Shown in pieces: positions 53,851-61,588 of a stretch of DNA of 64,000 bases. A program made the translations under genes and the position numbers. The notes beneath the pieces were generated by a model. That model was not told the origin of the DNA. It made no database searches and worked only from the letters and a program-made list of their open reading frames with translations. Position 1 is the first letter of the stretch; each line of letters begins with the position of its first letter. Origin of the DNA: CAUYUA01 sp963575675 (GTDB taxonomy: Bacteria > Pseudomonadota > Alphaproteobacteria > Azospirillales > Azospirillaceae); contig CAUYUA010000111.1 of NCBI GenBank assembly GCA_963575675.1, forward strand, positions 1-64,000. The letters run 5' to 3'.

Positions 53851-54336
53851 ATGACAACTTCCAATAGCCGTTCAAAAAAGATGAAAAACCGTTCGAACCG
53901 CGCCCCCAGAAAACGCCGCACAACAGTTTTTGCTTTAATCACGCTGTTCATTGTTGTGTCGGCGACGCCGTGGCGGCCTGCTTTGGCCCAAGCGCAACGA
54001 GTCTCGCCACTCGACGCTGAAACCATAGCTTATCATTACACACTCGATAAATACATGATGGCGGGGTGCATCACCGGAGCCGCAATCGGCACTCTAACCG
54101 GCTTTTTGTCGTTCGCCGGGTTTTCCGTGTACATGCTTCCTTATATTTCCTTCGGCTGCTCGGCCGGATTCATCACCGGAGCCGTAGTGATGGAGGCAAA
54201 AGAGTTCTTCACCAAAAAAGACCCAACCTCACCCCCCAAAACCGACGACGTCCCTGCGTCGGACGCACCTGCGTCGAAAGCCGACGGCGCCGCTGCTGCC
54301 TCGAAAACAAACAACACCCCTTCGCCCCAGTCGTAG
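53851..54336 (+). CDS. Small hypothetical membrane or exported protein
   Basis: 161 aa, not recognised. A strongly basic N-terminus (KKMKNRSNRAPRKRRTT) leads into a signal-type hydrophobic stretch (VFALITLFIVVSATPWRPALAQA). A second hydrophobic region with small-residue spacing follows: YMMAGCITGAAIGTLTGFLSFAGFSVYMLPYISFGCSAGFITGAVVM. The tail is Asp/Ser/Ala/Pro-rich and disordered. The GxxxG-like pattern resembles glycine-zipper membrane proteins, which is only a structural resemblance. ATG at 53881 may be the true start, as signal length would then be typical. No functional context: between an MCP and a convergent CorC-like gene. Confidence 0.55.
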   Translation: MTTSNSRSKKMKNRSNRAPRKRRTTVFALITLFIVVSATPWRPALAQAQRVSPLDAETIAYHYTLDKYMMAGCITGAAIGTLTGFLSFAGFSVYMLPYISFGCSAGFITGAVVMEAKEFFTKKDPTSPPKTDDVPASDAPASKADGAAAASKTNNTPSPQS

Positions 54337-54390
54337 AAAGCAAGTCCTCCAGACGTCGAACCAACACTTCAATCGAAGCGCCGACGCCCG

Positions 54391-55689
54391 TTACGAAGAC
54401 GGCGAAGCAAACGGCGGAGTAATCCGCAAAGAAGCGATCTGATGCCTTTGTCGCGCCAAAACTTCAAAACGAAAGTCGTAGAAAGTAAACACTTGCCCAA
54501 CATTGGGAATGCGCCGCGCCTCATGCAGCATCAGCCCGGCAATCGTCGTGGCTTTTCCATCAGGCAAACGCCATTCGAACTCGCGGTTTAAGTCGCGAAT
54601 CGTCACACGCCCCTCGACGATGTATGACCCCCCCGGCTCCCTCTGCACGCCCGGCACCTGAACGTCATGCTCATCGGCGATATCGCCCACGATTTCTTCA
54701 AGAATATCTTCCAGCGTCACGACGCCTTTTAAGCTGCCGTACTCGTCCACCACCAGAGCAAAATGCTCGCGCCGCCGCCGGAACGCCTGAAGCTGATCGT
54801 ATAAAGACGTGGTGTCGGGAATAAACCAAGGCTTGGAGGCAATCGATAAAATATCCGGCTCCTCACCATCTCCGCCGCCTTCAGCGCGAGCGCGCAGTTT
54901 ACGCAACAAAGCTTTGGTATGCAACACACCAACGATATTGTCCGGATCATCGCGCCACAACGGCATTCGCGTATAGTGGCTACGCAAAACATCATCGATA
55001 ACCTCGCCGACGGGCAAAGAGGCGTCGATCATTTCCACTTCTCGCCGATGGGTCATCACGGCGGCGACGTTCACCTCATTCAAATCGAGAATCGACCGCA
55101 ACATGGCGCGCTCTTCACGGGTTTCCTCTTCTTTTTCCACCACGCGATGGAGATCTATAGCGCCGCGCAGTTCCTCCTCGTTTCCTTCGGGATGAACCGA
55201 CAAACGAGAGACGTCCACGCCAAACAAACGCAACAGCATACGCACGACAAACTCCACCCCGACATTGATCGGAGTCAGCACCATAATCAGAGTGCGCACG
55301 GGAACCGCCACGCGCAAAGCCAAACGGTCGGCTTCGTGCAGAGCATAGGTTTTAGGCAGAACCTCGCCAAAGATCAGAATTAAAGTGGTCATGCCGATTG
55401 TGGCCATCGCCACGCCGGAATCGCCGAACTTCCGCACCAAGACGCTGGTGGCCAAAGCCGAGGCCAAAATATTCACGGAGTTGTTACCCAGCAACAGAAC
55501 GCTGATCATACGCTCTTTATGCTCGCGGATCAAGTTGACCATACGGGCGCGACGCACGCCTTCTTGCTCCAACTGATGCATCCGCGCGCGCGAGGCGCCG
55601 GTAAGAGCTGTTTCGGCCCCTGCAAAAAACGCCGACAACAACACAAGGATAAGGATTGCTCCGAACGCCGTCCAGAAAGTCATATCCAT
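54391..55689 (-). CDS. CorC/HlyC-family (CNNM, CBS-domain) transporter
   Basis: 432 aa, inner membrane. N-terminal CNNM/DUF21 transmembrane domain with four segments (AFGAILILVLLSAFFAGAETALTGASRARMHQL; ISVLLLGNNSVNILASALATSVLV; MTTLILIFGEVLPKTYALHEADRLAL), a CBS pair (AAVMTHRREVEMIDASLP, HYTRMPLWRDDPDNIVGVLHTKALL, EHFALVVDEYGSLKGVVTLEDILEEIVGDIADEHD) and a C-terminal CorC_HlyC domain (SYIVEGRVTIRDLNREFEWRLPDGKATTIAGLML). Such proteins are linked to Mg2+ or Co2+ efflux. Neighbours are unrelated. Complete. Confidence 0.93.
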   Translation of the reverse strand: MDMTFWTAFGAILILVLLSAFFAGAETALTGASRARMHQLEQEGVRRARMVNLIREHKERMISVLLLGNNSVNILASALATSVLVRKFGDSGVAMATIGMTTLILIFGEVLPKTYALHEADRLALRVAVPVRTLIMVLTPINVGVEFVVRMLLRLFGVDVSRLSVHPEGNEEELRGAIDLHRVVEKEEETREERAMLRSILDLNEVNVAAVMTHRREVEMIDASLPVGEVIDDVLRSHYTRMPLWRDDPDNIVGVLHTKALLRKLRARAEGGGDGEEPDILSIASKPWFIPDTTSLYDQLQAFRRRREHFALVVDEYGSLKGVVTLEDILEEIVGDIADEHDVQVPGVQREPGGSYIVEGRVTIRDLNREFEWRLPDGKATTIAGLMLHEARRIPNVGQVFTFYDFRFEVLARQRHQIASLRITPPFASPSS

Positions 55690-55782
55690 GGTCGAGTTTT
55701 CCCGTCCCGCTGAACGCTCTATATTCCTGAGCGGTGTAAATCGGCGTTCAGCCCCAGATCAACGCAGAAGACACGCGCACAA

Positions 55783-56661
55783 TCACCACACCAAGCGCGG
55801 TAAAACGATATGTGGTTTTACCGGAGATTCATCAATAAAAGCCGCCAAACGCGCCGCATCGGGCATATCGCCCCACACGCCGCCCACGCGCTCCAGATGA
55901 ATGCCGCCGACAACCAAAGCGGCATCGATTCCGGCGGCGACGGCTCCGGCGACGTCGGTGCGCAAACTGTCTCCGATCGCCAACAACCTCCGGCCGTCAA
56001 TATCGCCCATCAGAACCGAGCACCGCCGATAGACCTCAGGATAGGGTTTGCCATGAGAACGCACGCTTCCGCCAAAACATTCATAGCGTTGCGCCAAGGC
56101 GCCGGCGCAAATCACTCGACGCGCCCCCACCATCACCTCCAAGTCAGGATTGGCGCACACCATGGGCAAACCACGCGCGACGGCTCTTTGTAAAAGCGGA
56201 TCGTAATCCTCCAGCAAGTCATCGTAGCTGACAGGGCCGCTATTCAAAAGGAAATCAGCTTGCTCCACATCCGTGACGGGAATCAAACGAGAAACGCTTA
56301 GCATCACATCGCGATCGCGATCCGGACCAATGTGCAAACAGCGCGCCCCCAAAGCGCGATGCCAATCATCAGAAGGGGTCTGCAACGCCTCGCGCGTCGC
56401 CTCACCCGATGTAACCAACGCATTATAGAAATCGGGCGTCAATCCCATGCCGTTCAGCTTTTCAACCACGCCTTGATTGCGGCGCGGCGCATTCGACAAC
56501 AAGCACACTTTTTTTCCAATCGCCAACAACCGCTTTAAGCAGTCTTCGACACCAGGACACGCCCGCTCGCCATCGTGAAGCACACCCCATAAATCAAGAA
56601 TAAAGCCGTCGTAATGCTCCGCCACCGACGCCAGCCCCGGCAACACCTTAAAATTCGTCAT
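55783..56661 (-). CDS. HAD-superfamily hydrolase, TIGR01459 type
   Basis: 292 aa, subclass IIA, cytosolic phosphatase-like. Motif I DGFILDLWGVLHDG (the Asp nucleophile with the unusual LWG), motif II LLSNAPRRN, motif III lysine in HGKPYPEVYRRC, motif IV LAIGDSLRTDVAGAVAAGID. TIGR01459 is a conserved alphaproteobacterial family; the in vivo substrate is unknown. Stands alone on its strand, between a CorC-like gene and the divergent SirB1 gene. Intact. Confidence 0.92.
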   Translation of the reverse strand: MTNFKVLPGLASVAEHYDGFILDLWGVLHDGERACPGVEDCLKRLLAIGKKVCLLSNAPRRNQGVVEKLNGMGLTPDFYNALVTSGEATREALQTPSDDWHRALGARCLHIGPDRDRDVMLSVSRLIPVTDVEQADFLLNSGPVSYDDLLEDYDPLLQRAVARGLPMVCANPDLEVMVGARRVICAGALAQRYECFGGSVRSHGKPYPEVYRRCSVLMGDIDGRRLLAIGDSLRTDVAGAVAAGIDAALVVGGIHLERVGGVWGDMPDAARLAAFIDESPVKPHIVLPRLVW

Positions 56662-57031
56662 CGTCCAAAATCACTTCAAAAGGGTTCCGCCACATCATTC
56701 TCTCAATCACGACGCGCGCCGCAACAGCGACGCGCAAACGTAAAAAAGATCATGCAACGTCACTCCCCTTCGGTAAAAGAGAAATTCGTGGATGAAGACA
56801 AAATGACGCCGATCCATTAGACGCCTCATTGAAGTCGAAACACGGTTGTTTGAAATCCGGAACAGTCGCCCAATTAATAAATTAAGCCGTTCAATGGCCA
56901 AGTTGCTCCAAGTCCGAACCCTATATCCTTAAATCTGTCAAAATCGACGAAAACTTCGCAAAGACCGTCGACAATGCCCCGCCGTTTGGTCTACCTGAAC
57001 GTGATCATTGTTGTGACCGTTCGAGTTTTCC
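56662..57031. other. Divergent gap between the HAD and SirB1 genes
   Basis: 370 bp without a credible gene. It must hold two divergent promoters. I see no hairpin, repeat or operator that stands out. Confidence 0.4.
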
Positions 57032-57871
57032 GTGACCTGCCTTCCTGAAGCTGTGTCCTTATTGCGTCAAATCGGCGCTCTGCCGGATGATCTCATCCCT
57101 CTGGCGGAGACCGCGCTCGCGCTTGGCGTTCTGGAGCGCCCCAAATCCGATCTCGCCCCTTATCGCCTGCACATCGACGCCCTGCGCCAAGACCTCGAAG
57201 ACGCCGCGCGTCAACAACACGGGCGAGACGCCTTGGAAGCCCGCGTAAACGCTCTGCGCGACGTGCTCAGCGTTCGCCACGGCTATCAAGGAGACACAAA
57301 AACCTACGACGACATGCAGAACGCGAATCTGCTGTCGGTGATTGACCGCAAACGCGGCTTGCCGGTGGCTTTGGGGATTCTCTACCTACACGCAGCCACC
57401 CAAGCAGGTTGGAGCGCCGTCGGCTTGAACTTCCCCGGACATTTCTTGGTGCGGGTGGAACTCAACGGCGAGCGCGCGATTCTCGACCCTTTCAACCAAG
57501 GTCGTCTCTATTCCGCGCATGACCTGCGCGAACTTCTGAAGGCCACCGCCGGAGTCTCGGCCGAACTGGAGCCCAATCACTACGCTTCGATCGGCAATCG
57601 CGACATCTTGTTGCGCCTACAAAACAATATCAAACTCCGCCACCTGCGCGCCGACCGCATTCTGGAGGCGATTGAGACACTTCATATTATGATGCTTTTG
57701 GCTCCGGAAGAACCGGCTCTGTGGCGAGAGATCGGTTTATTGCGCGCTCATTTGGGACAAAACTCCGCCGCGATTTCCGCACTGGAGACGTTCATCCGCA
57801 TGGAAAAAGACGAAAACGCCTTACGGCAAGCCGATATCTTACTGAAAAAGTTGCGCGGCGCCCCCGAATGA
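57032..57871 (+). CDS. SirB1-family protein (transglutaminase-like with TPR tail)
   Basis: 279 aa, cytosolic. Transglutaminase-like fold of the SirB1 family: LEARVNALRDVLSVRHGYQGDTKTYDDMQNANLLSVIDRKRGLPVALGILYLHAATQAGWSAVGLNFPGHFLVRVE (His of PGHFLVRV; the usual Cys and Asp triad is not obvious). It is followed by a TPR-like helical tail (LEAIETLHIMMLLAPEEPALWREIGLLRAHLG...). Its function is not known. GTG at 57032 is the best start. gshB follows after 76 bp in the same direction, a neighbourhood seen in other alphaproteobacteria. Confidence 0.85.
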   Translation: MTCLPEAVSLLRQIGALPDDLIPLAETALALGVLERPKSDLAPYRLHIDALRQDLEDAARQQHGRDALEARVNALRDVLSVRHGYQGDTKTYDDMQNANLLSVIDRKRGLPVALGILYLHAATQAGWSAVGLNFPGHFLVRVELNGERAILDPFNQGRLYSAHDLRELLKATAGVSAELEPNHYASIGNRDILLRLQNNIKLRHLRADRILEAIETLHIMMLLAPEEPALWREIGLLRAHLGQNSAAISALETFIRMEKDENALRQADILLKKLRGAPE

Positions 57872-57947
57872 GCAAAAAAAGTAAAATGATCGCGTCTTGT
57901 CCCGCCTTCTTTATTAAGCCCTTTTATTCTTCTAAGGATGCCCCTCC

Positions 57948-58889
57948 ATGACACTGACCGTCGCCATTCAGATGGATCCCATCGAGACCATCAACATCGA
58001 TACCGACAGCACCTTTATGATGGCGCTCGAAGCGCAAAGACGCGGCTATACGCTATTTCACTATCTGCCGCGCAACCTCAGCCTGCGCAATGGCCGCTTA
58101 ACCGCCCGCGCTCAAGAACTTCGCGTTCAGCGTCAATACGGAAGCCATTTTACTCTGGGCGCGCCTCAAGTCTTGGACTTGTCGACCGTCGACATCATCC
58201 TTCTGCGCCAAGACCCGCCGTTTGATCTGGCCTACATTACCTCGACGCACCTTCTAGAGCATGTTTCTTCCAAAGTCCTTGTGGTGAACAACCCTGTCCA
58301 TGTGCGCAACGCTCCGGAAAAGCTTTTGGTCACGCATTTTCCGGAACTGGCGCCGCCGACTTTGATCACCAACGACCGCGTCGAGATTCTCGAATTCCGG
58401 GCGGAGCATAAAGACATTATCGTAAAGCCTCTGTTCGGAGCAGGCGGATCAGGCGTTTTCCACTTGAAACCGGATGATGAGAACTTGTCTTCGGTTCTGG
58501 AGATGTTTGCGCAGCTTTATCGCGAGCCGTTGATCGTTCAGAAATATCTTCCGGAAATTCGTCAGGGCGACAAGCGAATCATCTTGTTCGACGGCGAAGC
58601 GGTCGGAGGCGTTTTGCGCATGCCGCAAGAAGGCGAAGCCCGCGCCAATTTTCATTCCGGAGGCAAGGCGCGCAAAACCGAGCTATCCGCACGCGAATTA
58701 GAGATTTGCGCAACGATCGGCCCAGAGCTGAAGAGCAAAGGATTGATCTTTGTTGGAATCGACGTGATCGGTTCTTATTTGACCGAGATCAACGTGACCT
58801 CGCCAACGGGCATTCAAGAGATAAACAGACTAAATGAAACGCAGTTGGAAATAAAATTGTGGGACGCCATCAACGCGCGCCTAAAATAA
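57948..58889 (+). CDS. gshB: Glutathione synthetase
   Basis: Joins gamma-glutamylcysteine and glycine to glutathione using ATP. 313 aa, normal length. N-terminal domain (VAIQMDPIETINIDTDSTFMMALEAQRRGY) and ATP-grasp (VDIILLRQDPPFDLAYITSTHLLE, IIVKPLFGAGGSGVFHL, QKYLPEIRQGDKRIILFDGEAVGGVLRMP, FVGIDVIGSYLTEINVTSPTGIQEINRL) are intact. AAGGATGCCCCTCC before the ATG. Two hairpins after the stop separate it from the convergent rsmI. Confidence 0.95.
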   Translation: MTLTVAIQMDPIETINIDTDSTFMMALEAQRRGYTLFHYLPRNLSLRNGRLTARAQELRVQRQYGSHFTLGAPQVLDLSTVDIILLRQDPPFDLAYITSTHLLEHVSSKVLVVNNPVHVRNAPEKLLVTHFPELAPPTLITNDRVEILEFRAEHKDIIVKPLFGAGGSGVFHLKPDDENLSSVLEMFAQLYREPLIVQKYLPEIRQGDKRIILFDGEAVGGVLRMPQEGEARANFHSGGKARKTELSARELEICATIGPELKSKGLIFVGIDVIGSYLTEINVTSPTGIQEINRLNETQLEIKLWDAINARLK

Positions 58890-58900
58890 TAAAGCAAGCG

Positions 58901-58929
58901 GCCGCCAAGGGCCTCCGGCCTTTGGCGGC
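58901..58929. terminator. 13-bp hairpin at the gshB-rsmI junction
   Basis: GCCGCCAAGGGCC, a TCC loop and GGCCTTTGGCGGC pair over 13 bp with one G-T type mismatch, 11 bp after the gshB stop. No T-run follows directly, so termination is likely but unproven. Confidence 0.6.
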
Positions 58930-58937
58930 GGAGAGCG

Positions 58938-58961
58938 CGAGGGGAAAATGTTTTCCCCTCG
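58938..58961. terminator. 11-bp perfect hairpin at the gshB-rsmI junction
   Basis: CGAGGGGAAAA, a two-base TG loop and TTTTCCCCTCG. The stem itself carries A/T runs, so it could act from either strand. Lies between convergent gshB and rsmI. Confidence 0.65.
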
Positions 58962-58981
58962 TTCGCGAACCAGAAAAAAGA

Positions 58982-59023
58982 TTGTGATTTTCTGTTTGTG
59001 ATTTTCTATTTGTGATTTTCTGG
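58982..59023. repeat. 14-bp tandem triplication just past the rsmI stop
   Basis: TTGTGATTTTCTGT occurs three times with one-base changes (58982, 58996 and 59010), ending five bases from the rsmI stop codon at 59029-59031. Confidence 0.9.
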
Positions 59024-59028
59024 GCGCA

Positions 59029-59985
59029 TCAAGACTTCAAAGCCAAGGCGCGGGCGTAAACATCTCGTTTGGGACGCCCCGTCGCCGTCGCAACCGCCGC
59101 AACCGCATCACGCAAGCTCATACTCTCCAAAGCCTGCGCCAATTGCCGATCAATCACCTCATCCGAAACAGCGTCCTCCTCCGGCGGCGGCCCCACAACC
59201 ACAACCACCTCCCCCTTCGGAGGCCCAGCCTCGGCGTAATGCGCCGCCAAAACCGACAACGAATCACGCCGAACTTCCTCAAACAATTTGGTGATCTCAC
59301 GCGCAACCGCAGCCGGACGATCCCCCAATCCCGCCGCCAAGTCCGCCAACATCGCCGGAAGCCTCTGCGTCGACTCGAACATCACCAAAGTCGCAGGAAT
59401 CTCCGCCAACGCCGATATCTCCCGCTGACGCGCCAAAGCTTTCGACGGCAAAAAGCCCACAAACATAAAACGATCCGTCGGCAATCCCGAAATCACCAAA
59501 GCCGCCATAACCGCGCTCGGCCCCGGCAGAGGAAACACCGAAATTCCCGCCGCAACGCACTCGCGAACCAGCTTATACCCCGGATCAGAAACCAAAGGAG
59601 TTCCCGCATCCGACATCAATGCAACCACTTGACCTTCAATCATACGCGCGAGCAGTTGCGGTCGAACAATCTCTGCGTTATGCTCGTGATAAGAGACAAC
59701 CGGCGTCGTTATGCCGAAATGCCGCAATAAAGGCTTGGTGACGCGGGTGTCCTCACATGCGACGACGGCGGCGACGCGAAGAACCTCTAGGGCGCGCAAC
59801 GTAATATCGCCCAAGTTTCCAATCGGGGTTGCGACGACATGAAGCCCAGCCGTCGGTTTACTTGTCCGCCCAATCTGATTACTGTCGGATTCGGGTTCGG
59901 ACTGTTTGGTGGTGGAGGCGTTCGGTGACACGTATGGCGACTGCTCTGAAGTGGACGGCCAAGGCCGGAAACGCGCGAAGCGCAT
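59029..59985 (-). CDS. rsmI: 16S rRNA (cytidine-1402-2-O)-methyltransferase
   Basis: Methylates the ribose of C1402 of 16S rRNA with SAM. The tetrapyrrole-methylase-type fold starts GLHVVATPIGNLGDITLRALEVLR; then ACEDTRVTKPLLRHFGI, LMSDAGTPLVSDPGYKLVRECV, FPLPGPSAVMAALVISGLPTDRFMFVGFLPSK. The C-terminal helical domain ends ATGRPKRDVYARALALKS. 318 aa from ATG 59985, with a ~47-residue Ser/Pro/Thr-rich N-terminal extension. That extension overlaps the divergent lipoprotein gene by about 60 bp, so a later non-ATG start (for example GTG at 59931) may be real. yraN, usually next to it, is absent. Confidence 0.92.
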   Translation of the reverse strand: MRFARFRPWPSTSEQSPYVSPNASTTKQSEPESDSNQIGRTSKPTAGLHVVATPIGNLGDITLRALEVLRVAAVVACEDTRVTKPLLRHFGITTPVVSYHEHNAEIVRPQLLARMIEGQVVALMSDAGTPLVSDPGYKLVRECVAAGISVFPLPGPSAVMAALVISGLPTDRFMFVGFLPSKALARQREISALAEIPATLVMFESTQRLPAMLADLAAGLGDRPAAVAREITKLFEEVRRDSLSVLAAHYAEAGPPKGEVVVVVGPPPEEDAVSDEVIDRQLAQALESMSLRDAVAAVATATGRPKRDVYARALALKS

Positions 59986-61259
59986 GGCTTGCGGGCGCGC
60001 TCTTTTTGGCGGCCTGCACGCCTACCGTAACGGCAACGCCGCCGGTCGAGCAACCCCCCTTAGCGGCGCCGCGTCCACGAGTCGAAGCGGCAACGACTAT
60101 GGCGACCGCGATTCGTCCCAACATCCCCAACGACGGCAAAATTCGCGTGGCGTTGCTGGTTCCGCTCTCCGGAAACGCCGCAGCCACCGGCGCCGCGATG
60201 CTGGAAGCCGCGCAATTGGCTCTGTTTGATGTCGCCGACGAGCGATTCGTGCTTATCCCGCGCGACACGCGCGGCAGCGTCCCCGGCGCAACAGAGGCCG
60301 CTCGACGCGCCGTAGCAGATGGCGCTCGATTGATTCTCGGTCCTCTATTCAGCGCCGACGTCGCCGCCGTGCGCAACGTCGCTCAAAGCGCCGGAATCAG
60401 CGTTCTAGCCTTCACCAATGACGCCTCTCAAGGCGGAAACGGCGTGTATGTCCTGGGATTCGGTCCCGGAGAACAGATTAATCGCGTTGTTGCTTACGCG
60501 CGCGGACGCGGTTTGACGCGATTCGGCTTGTTGGCTCCGCGCTCGCCCTATGGCGAAATCGTAGCGAACGCTCTGACGCAAACCTTAAAACAACTTGGTG
60601 GGCAGCTCACGCGCGAAGAGCGTTATGATCCCAATATTGTCGACCTCACTCCGTCGCTTCGTCGCTTGATCGAAAGTTCTCCGGTCGGAAGCTCCAGAAG
60701 CCCCGGAAGCCCAATGCCGTTCGGAAACGCTCCAATCCCCGTGACCCCCAGCGCCGGAGGAGGAGATACTGGTTTCGATGCGCTGGTGATCGCCGAGAGC
60801 GGCGGAAAGCTCAGCACGATTGTTCGCATGCTCCCCGGCACGCCCGCAGATCCGACGCGCGTCAAACTGATCGGCGCCGGAATTTGGGATGATCCCGCCG
60901 TTTGGCGCGAATCCGCATTGGCGGGCGGATGGTATGCAGCTCCGGCGCCGGACGCCCGCGCCGACTTCGAAGCGCGTTTCGAGTCGCTTTATCACCGCAA
61001 GCCCGCGCGATTGGCCACTCTAGCCTATGACGTGACCGCGCTTGCGGCGGTCTTGGCGAAAACAGCGGATGCAACAGCTCAAACGCTCTTTGATCCGGCG
61101 GCTTTAAGCAATCCGAACGGCTTTTCGGGCGTAGACGGCATATTCCGGTTGCGCGCTGACGGACAGGCTGATCGTGGCTTGGCGGTGCTGGAAATCACGC
61201 CTGCGGGTCCTCGCGCCATTGACCCCGCGCCCACCAGCTTCCAACCCCTCACCCAATAA
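59925..61259 (+). CDS. LpoA/LppC-like penicillin-binding-protein activator lipoprotein
   Basis: About 444 aa lipoprotein with the periplasmic-binding-protein fold of the LppC/LpoA family. Members in enterobacteria activate PBP1a; here the role is inferred. The lipobox is LAAC (LAGALFLAAC); then a Pro-rich segment and RVALLVPLSGNAAATGAAMLEAAQLALFDVADERFVLIPRDTRG, LILGPLFSADVAAVRNVAQSAGISVLAFTND, VVAYARGRGLTRFGLLAPRSPYGE. GTG at 59925 has GGAGG with six-base spacing and is preferred over the ATG at 59934. Divergent from and overlapping rsmI, the gene order typical for this family. Two tandem duplications follow the stop. Confidence 0.88.
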   Translation: MTRMATALKWTAKAGNARSAWLAGALFLAACTPTVTATPPVEQPPLAAPRPRVEAATTMATAIRPNIPNDGKIRVALLVPLSGNAAATGAAMLEAAQLALFDVADERFVLIPRDTRGSVPGATEAARRAVADGARLILGPLFSADVAAVRNVAQSAGISVLAFTNDASQGGNGVYVLGFGPGEQINRVVAYARGRGLTRFGLLAPRSPYGEIVANALTQTLKQLGGQLTREERYDPNIVDLTPSLRRLIESSPVGSSRSPGSPMPFGNAPIPVTPSAGGGDTGFDALVIAESGGKLSTIVRMLPGTPADPTRVKLIGAGIWDDPAVWRESALAGGWYAAPAPDARADFEARFESLYHRKPARLATLAYDVTALAAVLAKTADATAQTLFDPAALSNPNGFSGVDGIFRLRADGQADRGLAVLEITPAGPRAIDPAPTSFQPLTQ

Positions 61260-61260
61260 C

Positions 61261-61306
61261 CCTGAATGGCGCCTGAATGGCGCAGTAGAGAATGCAGTAG
61301 AGAATG
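61261..61306. repeat. Two adjacent tandem duplications just past the lipoprotein gene stop
   Basis: CCTGAATGGCG twice (61261-61271, 61272-61282), then CAGTAGAGAATG twice (61283-61294, 61295-61306). They begin directly after the TAA stop. A purine-rich microrepeat and a palindromic element follow. Confidence 0.92.
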
Positions 61307-61420
61307 CGGAGAATAATAAATTAGACGAGTCCGGAGGCAAAAGAAGGGGAAAGCGGCGGAAGAGCGAAAAAGCGGAAAAGCGGAAGGGTGATAGGGCTGC
61401 GCCGATAAACGATCTCCAAC

Positions 61421-61512
61421 GATTCCACAGGAAGATCGCTTCGCGAATAAGGGGGGCTTTCGCTCCCCCCTTATAATCCCCCTGCGACCAGGAACACAGT
61501 CCCTGGACCCGT
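61421..61512. repeat. Dispersed palindromic element, canonical copy
   Basis: Inner stem ATAAGGGGGG-CTTTCGCT-CCCCCCTTAT, then the GACCAGGAACACAGTCCCTG half-site and GACCC. It differs from the copy at 49693-49785 at only a few positions. Lies 3-prime of the LpoA-like gene and upstream of the exporter gene. Confidence 0.92.
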
Positions 61513-61588
61513 CCGATTGCCGCCCCCCCTCCCCAGAAAAAGCAAAACTCTTTCTGCAAACCTCAAACTCACGCTGAGATTGCAATCT

